Source: Prado023 sp963736425
GTDB lineage: Bacteria; Actinomycetota; Actinomycetes; S36-B12; CAIYMF01
Length of the DNA stretch: 64,000 nucleotides
NCBI GenBank assembly: GCA_963736425.1
Contig: CAVTOX010000001.1
Span: 1 to 64,000 of the forward strand
Direction: 5' to 3'
Shown: positions 56,964 through 64,000 of the stretch, piece by piece
Layout of the letters: every line of letters starts with the position of its first letter
Position numbering within the stretch: position 1 is the stretch's first letter
Made by a program: the position numbers and the translations under genes
Notes under the pieces: generated by a model
What the model was told of the DNA's origin: nothing
What the model saw: only the letters and a program-made list of their open reading frames with translations
Databases searched by the model: none

Positions 56964-57230
56964 TGAGTCTGCATCCTGTGGCCGGCGCGGGATCGCCCAT
57001 GTGGTCGCGATTCGATTTGGAGTTGCGCGAGCGAGTGCATAGCATACGCACGCTCATTTGGCTCGTTATGAACCGAATGCGGCGTGTCGGCTGGTATGTC
57101 GGGTCTGCTGGCATATCTGTGGGGGGAGGCGCCATGGGTTCATCAAGGCTGTGCGCCGCCCCGCCCCGCTGCCGGTATCGCTGCTCCACGTGCGCCGGGG
57201 GTTCCCGATGCTGATCCCCAGGGAACGACA
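56964..57230 (+). promoter_or_regulatory. Likely promoter region of the Tad operon
   Basis: 267 bases without a gene. Around 57000-57110 the sequence is clearly more AT-rich than its surroundings (ATAGCATAC, TCATTTGGC, GTTATGAACC), with the partial dyad GTGCATAGCATACGCAC near 57036-57052. This fits a promoter with a regulator site. The transcription start is not determinable by eye. Confidence 0.4.
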
Positions 57231-57944
57231 ATGACCACCACACCCTCGTCCGTCGGCTCCACGCCTGCGCGGGCTGACGCCAACCCGCGGCGAGCTGGCC
57301 GCTCGGCCCGCTCGACCGACCTGTCTGGGGTGGGCCTGGCGCCGGTCCGGGGCCGCCGCCGTCCATGGCTGCTTGGTCTCGGAGCGCTCCTGGCATCCCT
57401 GGGGGCGCTGACCGTCGTGTGGCTGGTGGGCGCTGCGGGACAGCGACAGGAAGTCCTGGCGGTCCGCGCCGATGTGGCCTACGGCGAGGTCGTGACGGCA
57501 GACGACATCACGATCGCCCGGGTCTCCGTGGATCCGGGGGTCGCAGTGCTGCCGGGAGACACCAGGGATGCCGTGGTGGGTCAGGTGGCGACCACGCGCC
57601 TGACACCGGGAATGCTGCTGAGCGCGGGCATGGTCGAGCCGGTTGGTGAGCCGGGTGCGGGACGGGTTCTGGTCCCGATCGCGATGCCGGCCGAGCGGAT
57701 GCCCGCCGGTGGGCTGCGCGCTGGCGACCGGATCCTCGCTGTTGACTCCGAGCCCACGGGGCCTGACACCGCAGCCGCAGTCGCTGCCGCGCCGACCCCG
57801 GCGACCGTTGTCCGCGTCGGTCCGGCCGACATCAACGGTGTGACGGTCGTGGACGTGACGACCACAGCCACGGCCGGGCCGAGGTTGGCAGTGGCCGCCG
57901 CCAACGGCCATGTCGCCCTCATCGTCGAGCCGGTCGGGAGCTGA
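57231..57944 (+). CDS. SAF-domain protein (CpaB/RcpC-like) of the Tad pilus
   Basis: Protein of 237 residues: a basic cytoplasmic N-terminus, one membrane helix (WLLGLGALLASLGALTVVWLVG), then a SAF domain (EVLAVRADVAYGEVVTADDI, VLVPIAMPAERMPAGGLRAGD). CpaB/RcpC proteins assist secretin or envelope parts of Tad pili; in Gram-positive bacteria the SAF protein is the corresponding member. ATG 57231. The next gene starts one base after its stop. It opens the Tad operon that runs to the window edge. Confidence 0.83.
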   Translation: MTTTPSSVGSTPARADANPRRAGRSARSTDLSGVGLAPVRGRRRPWLLGLGALLASLGALTVVWLVGAAGQRQEVLAVRADVAYGEVVTADDITIARVSVDPGVAVLPGDTRDAVVGQVATTRLTPGMLLSAGMVEPVGEPGAGRVLVPIAMPAERMPAGGLRAGDRILAVDSEPTGPDTAAAVAAAPTPATVVRVGPADINGVTVVDVTTTATAGPRLAVAAANGHVALIVEPVGS

Positions 57945-57945
57945 C

Positions 57946-58761
57946 GTGGCGACCATCAGCCTCCTGAGTGCGAAGGGCTCGCCGGGCGTGACCACCGCAA
58001 CGGTGGCGCTGACGATGGCGTGGTCGACCGCGCACCCGGGCCGGAGCGCCCTGGCTGTCGACGCCGACCCGATCGGTGGGGATACCGCTGCCGGCGTCCT
58101 GCGCGGGGCGGTCCCGCCCAGTGCCGGGATCCTTCCCCTGGCTACGGCCCGCGGGATCGACGCTCACGACGCCCTGGACGCGGCATGCGTGCACCTGCGC
58201 GCCGATGGCTCCGCGCGGGTACTTCCCGGTGTCCCCGATCAGGCACGTGCTGCGGCAATTCCGCTCGCCTGGGACGTCGTCTCCGAGCTGCGCGCGGACC
58301 TGCATCACGCCGGTGTCGACATCCTCGTCGATGCCGGTCGGGTGGAGCGTGCCTCGCTCGGCGCCGGGTGGTTGGCCGACAGCGACATGGCCGTCCTGCT
58401 GGTCCGGCCGTCGCTGGCCGCAGTCATGGCCGCTCATCGATTCGCCGCAGGTTGGCCGTTGGGCGCAGTGCCGTTGTACCTGCTGGTCATCGATGCTGAG
58501 TCGCCCTACGGCGTGGCCGAGGTCGGTGATGCCGTGGGCGCCCCGCTGCTGGGGGCCATCGCGTTCGACCCGGCGAGCGCCCGGGTGCACTCGGAGGGTG
58601 CGAACCCGGGGCGCGGCTTCGAGCGCAGCGAGTACGCCCGGAGCCTGCGGCGCGTCGCCGGAGACCTCGGGGCGCGCGCGATCGCACGGGCGGACCTGCA
58701 CCTTCCGGCTCCTCACCCGGGAGACGACAACGCGGATTCGGCCGTCGAGGTGCACGGCTGA
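57946..58761 (+). CDS. CpaE/TadZ-like ParA-family protein with altered Walker A
   Basis: Protein of 271 residues with a ParA/MinD-like fold, the position of TadZ/CpaE that localises Tad assembly at the membrane. The P-loop reads SAKGSPGVTTATVAL where KGGxGKT is expected, so the conserved phosphate-binding Lys of the GKT is Val while the signature Lys in KG is kept. Other parts: SALAVDADPIGGDTAAG (Asp for Mg), LVIDAESPYGVAEVG. It lacks a receiver domain. GTG 57946 follows GGGAG. Its stop overlaps the tadA start. Confidence 0.8.
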   Translation: MATISLLSAKGSPGVTTATVALTMAWSTAHPGRSALAVDADPIGGDTAAGVLRGAVPPSAGILPLATARGIDAHDALDAACVHLRADGSARVLPGVPDQARAAAIPLAWDVVSELRADLHHAGVDILVDAGRVERASLGAGWLADSDMAVLLVRPSLAAVMAAHRFAAGWPLGAVPLYLLVIDAESPYGVAEVGDAVGAPLLGAIAFDPASARVHSEGANPGRGFERSEYARSLRRVAGDLGARAIARADLHLPAPHPGDDNADSAVEVHG

Positions 58762-60344
58762 TGGGTCCCACACAGGTGATGCCCACCGCCGCACTCGCCG
58801 ATCAGGTCCGACTTCTCTCATCCACCGATGGCGAGAGTGCCAATGCGGGCGCGGGCGTGGCGGCGGCTTCCCCAGCCCTCGACGGCACCGTAGCCCGCGA
58901 CGTCCACGACGCCCACGGGTCCCCCGACCTCCGCCGCGGGGATGCCTCCCCGGGCTTTCTGCCCGCCACGCCGGCCCAGGTGCCGGCCCCGGCAGCAGTT
59001 GACCACGGCCTCGTCTCCGAGGTCCGTCGCGAGGTGTCCGATGCCCTGGCTATCCGGCTGCGCGAGGCTCCGGTCGTCGATCCGCGCGCCCGCCGCGAGC
59101 TGGCGCGCACGCTGCTGACCGAGGTGCTGGTCGCCCGGTCTCGGGATCGGGTGCACGCCGGCCAGCGCCCGTGGACGGTCGACGAGGAGTTCGCGATCGC
59201 CGACAGCGTCATGGACGCGATCTTCGGGATGGGTCGGCTGCAGCCGCTGATCGATGACCCGTCGATCGAGAACATCGAGGTGACGGGATACGACAACGTG
59301 TGGATCGCCCACGCGGACGGCCGCGAGGTGCGCGGCGAACCGGTGGCCAGCTCCGACACCGAGCTCGTCGAGTTGATCCAGGCGCTCGTGACCCGGACCG
59401 GGCAGGCCGAGCGGTCCTTCTCGACCGCCAGCCCGAGCCTGCACCTGCGCCTTGACGATGGCTCCCGGCTGACCGCGATGGCCTGGGTGACGCCGCGTCC
59501 CGTGGTGGTGATCCGTCGACACCGAGTGCGCGACGTCTCGCTGGACCAGATGGTGGCGTGGGGCTCGATGTCCCGGGCTGTTGCTGAGTTCCTCGGAGCT
59601 GCGATCCGGTCGGGCAAGAACGTGATCGTCACGGGCGCACAGAATGCCGGCAAGACGACCATGCTCCGCGCGCTTGCCGCAGAGTTCACGCCGATGGAAC
59701 GGTTCGCGACCATCGAGCGGGAGTACGAGCTGCACCTGCATGAGCTGACCGAGCGGCACCCGCGGGTGGTTGCCATGGAGGCCCGGATCGGGTCCTCCGA
59801 GCGTGATGCGTCAGGGCGCGCGTCCGGCCAGGTGACGCTGTCAGAGCTGGTCGTGGACGCGCTGCGGATGAACGTGCGCCGCGTGATCGTCGGCGAGGTG
59901 CGCGGTCCCGAGGTGGTCCCGATGCTCAACGCCATGAGCGTCGGGGACGGGTCGATGTGCACCCTGCACGCCCGGACGGCGAGCAAGGCCCTGGACCGGA
60001 TCGTGAACCTCTGCCTGGAGCAGGGGGGCGGGATGACGGACTCCTTCGCCTACCGAGCGGCCGCCGACGGCATCGACTTCATCGTTCACCTGACGATGCG
60101 CCACGACGCCGAGAGCGCCGGTGCCCGCCACCGGTTCGTCGCCGAGATCATCGAGGTGGACGGAGTCGGCGAGGCCGGGCGACCAGTCGTCACGACCGTA
60201 TTCACCCCCGGACCGGACGGGCACGCGGTTCCGGCTCACAACCCGCACTGCCTGGCCGATCTGGTTGCCGCCGGGTTCGACCCCTCCCACCTCGACCAGC
60301 CGCACCTGGACCCGGTCCGTGCCGTGCGCAGGGCCGTCCGATGA
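58761..60344 (+). CDS. tadA: TadA/CpaF secretion ATPase
   Basis: Type II/IV secretion ATPase of 527 residues that powers Flp pilus assembly. It has a long, poorly conserved N-terminus (about 80 residues), then the ATPase core: MDAIFGMGRLQPLIDDPSIE, Walker A in VTGAQNAGKTTMLRAL, Walker B in RVIVGEVRGPEVVPML, and the His box GSMCTLHARTASKAL. The end has C-terminal FDPSHLDQPHLDPVRAV. ATG 58761 overlaps the previous stop (TGATG). Frame intact. Confidence 0.93.
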   Translation: MGPTQVMPTAALADQVRLLSSTDGESANAGAGVAAASPALDGTVARDVHDAHGSPDLRRGDASPGFLPATPAQVPAPAAVDHGLVSEVRREVSDALAIRLREAPVVDPRARRELARTLLTEVLVARSRDRVHAGQRPWTVDEEFAIADSVMDAIFGMGRLQPLIDDPSIENIEVTGYDNVWIAHADGREVRGEPVASSDTELVELIQALVTRTGQAERSFSTASPSLHLRLDDGSRLTAMAWVTPRPVVVIRRHRVRDVSLDQMVAWGSMSRAVAEFLGAAIRSGKNVIVTGAQNAGKTTMLRALAAEFTPMERFATIEREYELHLHELTERHPRVVAMEARIGSSERDASGRASGQVTLSELVVDALRMNVRRVIVGEVRGPEVVPMLNAMSVGDGSMCTLHARTASKALDRIVNLCLEQGGGMTDSFAYRAAADGIDFIVHLTMRHDAESAGARHRFVAEIIEVDGVGEAGRPVVTTVFTPGPDGHAVPAHNPHCLADLVAAGFDPSHLDQPHLDPVRAVRRAVR

Positions 60345-60354
60345 GGGCCGTCCG

Positions 60355-61203
60355 ATGACGCCCGCCCAGGTTCTGGCCGGTGTTGCCGCCCTCGTTGCCG
60401 CCTCCGGCATCGCGCTGATGATCGCCGCGGCAACGGGATGGCAACCCCGGATGAAGGTTGCCGCCGGGAGCCGCTCCGACTGGTCCTGGGCCGCCATGCG
60501 GGTGCCCGCGGCGGTCGGGATCGCCCTACTCGTGTGGGCGTTCACGGGCTGGCCGGCGCTTGGCCTCGGCGCCGCGGCCGCGGCAATCGGGCTGCCGGCG
60601 ATGTCCGGAGCCGGTGCGCGCGCCGAGGCCGGAATCGACCGGGTCGAGGCCGTCGAGGAGTGGACCCGCCGACTGTCCGACGTCCTGGCGATCGGCGTCG
60701 GTCTGGAGCAGGCGATCCAGACTGCCGCGCGAACGGCACCGGCCCCGATCGTCGCCGAGGTCGCCACACTCTCGGCCCGGATCGCCGCACGCACGCCCAC
60801 CGAGTCCGCATTGCGGCGCTTCGCCGACGACCTCGACGACCCGACGGCGGACCTCGTGGTCGCATCCCTGATCCTGGCCTCCCGCCGGCGCGGCCCGGGT
60901 GTGGCCGCTGCGCTCACGGCGATCGCCGACTCCGTGGCCGAGGAGGTCGCTGCCAGGCGCCGCATCGAGGCCGACCGGGCCAAGCCGCGCACCACTGCGC
61001 GTGCGGTCACGGCCATCACGCTGGTGATCATCGCCGCCGGCCTGCTCAACCGCGGGTACACCGGTCCCTACGGCACGTTCCTCGGTCAGATCGTCCTGAC
61101 TGCCACTCTCGGATTCTTCGGCGCGGCGCTCTGGTGGATGCATTCGATGACGCGGACCACCCGTCCGGCCCGGATCCTCAGCGCACAGGAGGCCGACGCG
61201 TGA
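60355..61203 (+). CDS. tadB: TadB-like type II secretion F membrane protein
   Basis: Inner-membrane platform protein of 282 residues with a central GspF/T2SSF domain. Helices near the N-terminus (LAGVAALVAASGIALMIAAA and VGIALLVWAFTGWPALG) and C-terminus (AVTAITLVIIAAGLLN, IVLTATLGFFGAALWWM). The soluble part reads EEWTRRLSDVLAIGVGLEQA and EEVAARRRIEADRAK. It likely dimerises with TadC. ATG 60355. Its stop overlaps the tadC start. Confidence 0.85.
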   Translation: MTPAQVLAGVAALVAASGIALMIAAATGWQPRMKVAAGSRSDWSWAAMRVPAAVGIALLVWAFTGWPALGLGAAAAAIGLPAMSGAGARAEAGIDRVEAVEEWTRRLSDVLAIGVGLEQAIQTAARTAPAPIVAEVATLSARIAARTPTESALRRFADDLDDPTADLVVASLILASRRRGPGVAAALTAIADSVAEEVAARRRIEADRAKPRTTARAVTAITLVIIAAGLLNRGYTGPYGTFLGQIVLTATLGFFGAALWWMHSMTRTTRPARILSAQEADA

Positions 61204-62081
61204 CCGGGATGCTGCTCGCCGGCGCGTTCGTCGGGCTCGGGGTGACCCTCGTCGTTGCCGGCCTGCGCGCGCCCGTGCCTGACCTGGCAGCCGGAGTTGC
61301 CCGCTTGTCGGGGGCCGCTCCGGCACCGGAGTTGATCCCAGGCGACGGCGCCCTGGACCGCGCACTGGGTCGCGCGGCCGCGCGCGTTGCCGATGCCTTG
61401 CGCCTCGAACGGCATCGCGCGGACCTGGCCATCACCGGGATGACCCCGACGCGGATGGCGCTGGAGAAGATGGGCTACGGGTTCGTGGGCCTCGCGTTCC
61501 CGGTGCTTCTGGCCTCGATCCTGTCCATCGCCGGCCTGGCGCTCCCCGTGGTGATCCCTGTGGCGGCGGCTCTGGCGCTTGCGGTCGGGATGTCGTTCCT
61601 GCCCGAGGTGGAGTTGAGTCGGCGGGCCGCTGTTGCTCGCGTCCAGATGCGGCGAACAGTCTGCGTCTACCTGGAGCTCGTCGCCCTGGAGCGGGCCGCC
61701 GACGCGGGTGCGGTCGAGGCGCTGGAGCGTGCCGCGGCGATCGGTGACGGTCCCGGCTTCGAGCACATCCGCGACGCCCTGCTGCGCGCACGGCTGGAGG
61801 GTCGCACCCCGTGGCAGCAGCTCTCGGAGCTCGCGATCGAGTTGGGCGTCCCGGAGCTCGGCGACGTGGCCGACATCATGCGGCTGTCCGGCGAGGACGG
61901 CGCTGCGGTGCTGCCCACGTTGCGCGCCCGTGCCGCCTCGCTGCGCACGTGGCTGCTGCAGTCCGAGGTCACCGCTGCCAACGAAGCCAGCGAGCGCATG
62001 TCGATCCCGGTCGCGCTGCTCGGCGTGGCCTTCATGGCACTTCTCGGTTTCCCCGCCTTCTGGCGGATCCTGTTCGGCTGA
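61200..62081 (+). CDS. tadC: TadC-like type II secretion F membrane protein
   Basis: Inner-membrane protein of 293 residues. N-terminal helix LLAGAFVGLGVTLVVAG, central pair LAFPVLLASILSIAGLALPVV, GspF-like part RRTVCVYLELVALERAADAG, LGVPELGDVADIMRLSGEDG, and last helix IPVALLGVAFMALLGFPAFW. GTG 61200 overlaps the tadB stop. It forms the platform through which the pilin is assembled. Confidence 0.85.
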   Translation: MTGMLLAGAFVGLGVTLVVAGLRAPVPDLAAGVARLSGAAPAPELIPGDGALDRALGRAAARVADALRLERHRADLAITGMTPTRMALEKMGYGFVGLAFPVLLASILSIAGLALPVVIPVAAALALAVGMSFLPEVELSRRAAVARVQMRRTVCVYLELVALERAADAGAVEALERAAAIGDGPGFEHIRDALLRARLEGRTPWQQLSELAIELGVPELGDVADIMRLSGEDGAAVLPTLRARAASLRTWLLQSEVTAANEASERMSIPVALLGVAFMALLGFPAFWRILFG

Positions 62082-62102
62082 ACACATCCATTGGAGAGAG
62101 AA

Positions 62103-62306
62103 ATGAACGCAGTCCTGATGACCACCCTGACCGTCCTGGGCGCCCTGACCGGGCGAATCCGCAACGGCTGGGAGAACCGCGGCACCGAGGCGGGTGCCAG
62201 CACCCTGGAGCTCGTGATCCTGGTGCTCGGCCTGATCACCGTGGCCACGCTGCTGGTCGCCACCCTGACCGCGGCCGTGAAGTCGCGCACCGACCAGATC
62301 AGCTGA
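62103..62306 (+). CDS. Flp-type small pilin
   Basis: Pilin precursor of 67 residues. A prepilin-type cleavage motif, G followed by ASTLE with Glu at position +5, leads to a single hydrophobic helix (LVILVLGLITVATLLVATL). It is the likely major Flp pilin. ATG 62103 with GAGAGAGA upstream. Its stop overlaps the start of the TadE-like gene (TGATG). Confidence 0.8.
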   Translation: MNAVLMTTLTVLGALTGRIRNGWENRGTEAGASTLELVILVLGLITVATLLVATLTAAVKSRTDQIS

Positions 62307-62683
62307 TGCCCCGAGGGGATCGCGGGTCCGTCACGCTCGAGGTGTCGATCCTGGCGCCCGTGCTGCTGCTGGTCGTGTTCACGATCATCCAGGTCGGCCT
62401 GTGGTCATACGCGCGCAGCCTCGCGCTGGGTGCTGCCCAGGAGGGTGTCGCGGCGGGCCGTGCCTACGGTGCGCCGGCTGACGCGGGACGGGCTCGTGCC
62501 CAGTCGTTCCTCGACGCGACCGCGGGGGACTCCCTGGTCGGCAGCACGGTCACGTCGACCGCGACGGCGGCCAGCCTGCGCGTCGAGGTGACCGGTCACG
62601 CCCTGAGCGTGCTCCCCGGAGTCCCCGGGCTGCCCGTGCGCCAGCACGCCGAGGGCCCGATCGAGCGGGTCACGGCGCCATGA
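62306..62683 (+). CDS. TadE-like pseudopilin
   Basis: Protein of 125 residues. It begins RGDRGSVTLEVSILAPVLLLV, a TadE-like prepilin leader with Glu at +5 and a hydrophobic helix, followed by an exported domain with LWSYARSLALGAAQEGVAAG and a Thr-rich end. It would be a minor pilin. ATG 62306; the stop overlaps the next start. Confidence 0.82.
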   Translation: MPRGDRGSVTLEVSILAPVLLLVVFTIIQVGLWSYARSLALGAAQEGVAAGRAYGAPADAGRARAQSFLDATAGDSLVGSTVTSTATAASLRVEVTGHALSVLPGVPGLPVRQHAEGPIERVTAP

Positions 62684-63118
62684 CCGGCGTGCGCGAGCGA
62701 GGGACCGACCGGGGGTCGGCCACCATCGAGTTGGCCGTCCTGGCGCCAGCCCTGCTGGCGTTGCTCGGGCTGGTCATCGTCGCTGGCCGGATCTCGGTCG
62801 CGGGCAGCGCGGTGGAGCAGGCGGCGGCCTCGGCGGCCAGGGCGGCGTCGATCGCCCGGGACGCCCGCGGCGGCGCAGTCGGCGGCTGAGCGGAGCGCGC
62901 GGGACTCGCTGCGCGATCAGGGCGTCACCTGCCAGCCGCTGACCAGCTCGGTGGACACGCGCGGCTTCGCGGTCGCCGTCGGATCTCCGTCGAGCGTGAC
63001 GGTGATCGTGCGGTGTGCCGTCCCGTTGGCCGACATCTCCGTGCCGGGCCTGCCCGGACAGCGCATGGTCACGGCTGCGATGACCAGTCCGATCGACCGG
63101 TTCCGGGGGCGATCGTGA
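62680..63118 (+). CDS. TadE-like pseudopilin, second copy
   Basis: Minor pilin-like protein of about 145 residues. Leader DRGSATIELAVLAPALLALLG (Glu at +5), then AGSAVEQAAASAARAASIA. A frameshift near 62875 hides the rest, which reads RSARDSLRDQGVTCQPLTSS, VTVIVRCAVPLADISVPGL and ends FRGRS at TGA 63116-63118. ATG 62680 overlaps the previous stop. Confidence 0.78.
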
Positions 63119-63580
63119 TCGCCGGGCCGTGCGCCAGTCTGAGGTACTGGCGGGCGTCCGGTGAGCCGTCGGATCGCGGCGCGGTCACCCTGTTCGTGGC
63201 GATCGCCATGGTCGGGCTGCTCGCCCTGGCTGGGCTCGTCGTCGACGGTGGCGCCAAGGTCCGGGCGGTCCAGCGAGCCGACCGGCTCGCCGCCGAGGCC
63301 GCTCGCGCCGGTGGCCAGGCCATCGACCTCGCCGGAGTCCTCGAGGGCAGCGACGTCAGGGTGGATCGCCGCGCTGCGCTCGTCGCCGCGGAGTCCTACC
63401 TGCGTGGCCGCCGGGATCGAGGGCTCGGCCCGCGTCATCGACGGCGGGAGGGGGATCGCCGTGACCACCACCACCTCGGCTCCGACCGTGTTCCTCGGCC
63501 TGATCGGGGTGCCCCAGTTCACGGTCCGCGGCCGCGCCGAGGTGGCCCTCGTCCACTCCGTGAGAGGAGTCCGTCCATGA
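63115..63580 (+). CDS. TadG-like pilus protein
   Basis: Protein of about 154 residues starting GTG 63115, which overlaps the previous stop. A short leader DRGAVTLFVAIAMVGLLALA (hydrophobic helix) is followed by VDGGAKVRAVQRADRLAAEA, the normal TadG pattern of a helix then coiled region. A frameshift near 63405 is followed by EGSARVIDGGRGIAVTTTT, and the end is HSVRGVRP. The C-terminal von Willebrand part of full TadG is missing, as is common in actinobacterial versions. Confidence 0.75.
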
Positions 63581-64000
63581 CCGCCCAGACCGACCATCGT
63601 GAGGATGGACCGCGCGGAGTCCTGCGCGCACTGGCAGCGCTGGGGGCGCTCGCAGTGCTCGTGGTTGCCGTCCCCTTCGTGCTCGTCGCCCTGACGTCGG
63701 CGCTCCCCCTGGATCTCGGGGCGCTGTCGCCTGCCGCATGGGGTCGCGCCGACGACGGCCGGCTGCTCCTGCTGGCGATCGTCGCGGTGGCGTGGGTCGC
63801 CTGGGCCGTGATGGTGCTCAGCGTCGGGTTGGAGACATGGGCAGCCGTGCGGCGCGTCCCCACGCCGACGCTGCCCGGGATGGCCGTGCCGCAGCGGGTG
63901 GCCGCTGTCCTGGTGGCCGCGGTCGTGGTGGCGCTGAGCCCGGCGGCCGGTGGCCCGGCCATGGGGTGCGGCCGTCGCGTCCACGGTGTCCGTTGCGTCG
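63577..64000 (+). CDS. N-terminus of a membrane LysM/BTAD-type protein (cut by window end)
   Basis: Starts ATG 63577 overlapping the TadG stop. About 141 residues are visible: helix ALAALGALAVLVVAVPFVLVAL, LDLGALSPAAWGRADDGRLL, helix LLAIVAVAWVAWAVMVLSVG, and PTPTLPGMAVPQRVAAVLVA. This matches the N-terminal membrane part of the large proteins at the end of many actinobacterial Tad loci, which go on to a LysM domain and a bacterial transcriptional activator (BTAD) domain. These later parts lie outside the window. Confidence 0.7.
   Translation, partial: MTAQTDHREDGPRGVLRALAALGALAVLVVAVPFVLVALTSALPLDLGALSPAAWGRADDGRLLLLAIVAVAWVAWAVMVLSVGLETWAAVRRVPTPTLPGMAVPQRVAAVLVAAVVVALSPAAGGPAMGCGRRVHGVRCV

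Noticed and set aside
60355..62081. Type IVa pilus or type II secretion system
   Set aside because: The small Flp pilin, TadE/TadG-like genes and the CpaF-type ATPase place it firmly with Tad systems.

Overview
The window is high-GC DNA from an actinobacterium. This is inferred from frequent GTG starts, ATGA/GTGA stop-start overlaps, a DUF222/HNH (13E12-type) gene, DUF2889, a RES/Xre toxin-antitoxin pair and a Tad pilus locus in the usual actinobacterial order ending in a LysM/BTAD-type membrane protein. The genus cannot be fixed from sequence alone. There is no rRNA, tRNA, CRISPR array or complete insertion sequence that I could recognise. Many genes are interrupted by one to six single-base frameshifts, roughly fifty in 64 kb, often hitting essential housekeeping-type proteins. 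This looks far more like residual indel errors of a long-read assembly than real decay, so coordinates are given for the reconstructed genes and the shift positions are noted.

Layout. 1-5 kb: an arrestin-like Spo0M fragment, then a KimA-type potassium importer coupled to a short KdpD-like kinase and a KdpE-like regulator, then an enoyl-CoA hydratase. 5-13.8 kb: a nucleotidyltransferase/HEPN pair, a DoxX-like protein, nitronate monooxygenase, DUF4239 and NlpC/P60 proteins, a YCII protein, a RES/Xre toxin-antitoxin pair with a palindromic operator, a META-domain lipoprotein and DUF2889. 13.8-22 kb: a repeat block, a DHA2 exporter, a membrane pyrophosphatase with a lipoprotein-like leader coupled to a glycosyltransferase, a truncated methyltransferase and a broken 13E12/HNH gene.

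22-34 kb holds the most unusual region: sulfide:quinone oxidoreductase with a 48-residue partner, a NifX-like protein, a CoA-disulfide-reductase/rhodanese/TusA/DsrE fusion, and a translationally coupled set TusA, MvhD-like, DsrE, HdrA with a GltD-type insertion, a second HdrA, a small winged-helix protein and a QmoC-like Fe-S/cytochrome b membrane subunit. No HdrB, AprAB, Sat, DsrAB or lipoate-binding protein is present. I infer a membrane-linked sulfane-sulfur oxidation (or persulfide/NAD(P)H:menaquinone) module built on a Qmo-like complex.

34-57 kb: homoserine O-acetyltransferase, a GNAT, a CDF metal transporter, a DEAD-box helicase, two DUF202 proteins, a flavin amine-oxidase-like protein, an amine/amino-acid gene group (GPH transporter + PLP decarboxylase; class III aminotransferase + DUF6206 + DAO-type oxidase), secreted and lipoproteins, a C69 peptidase and three unknown genes. 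57 kb to the right edge: a Tad/Flp pilus operon (SAF/CpaB-like, CpaE-like, TadA, TadB, TadC, Flp pilin, two TadE-like, TadG-like, membrane LysM/BTAD-type N-terminus) cut by the window end.
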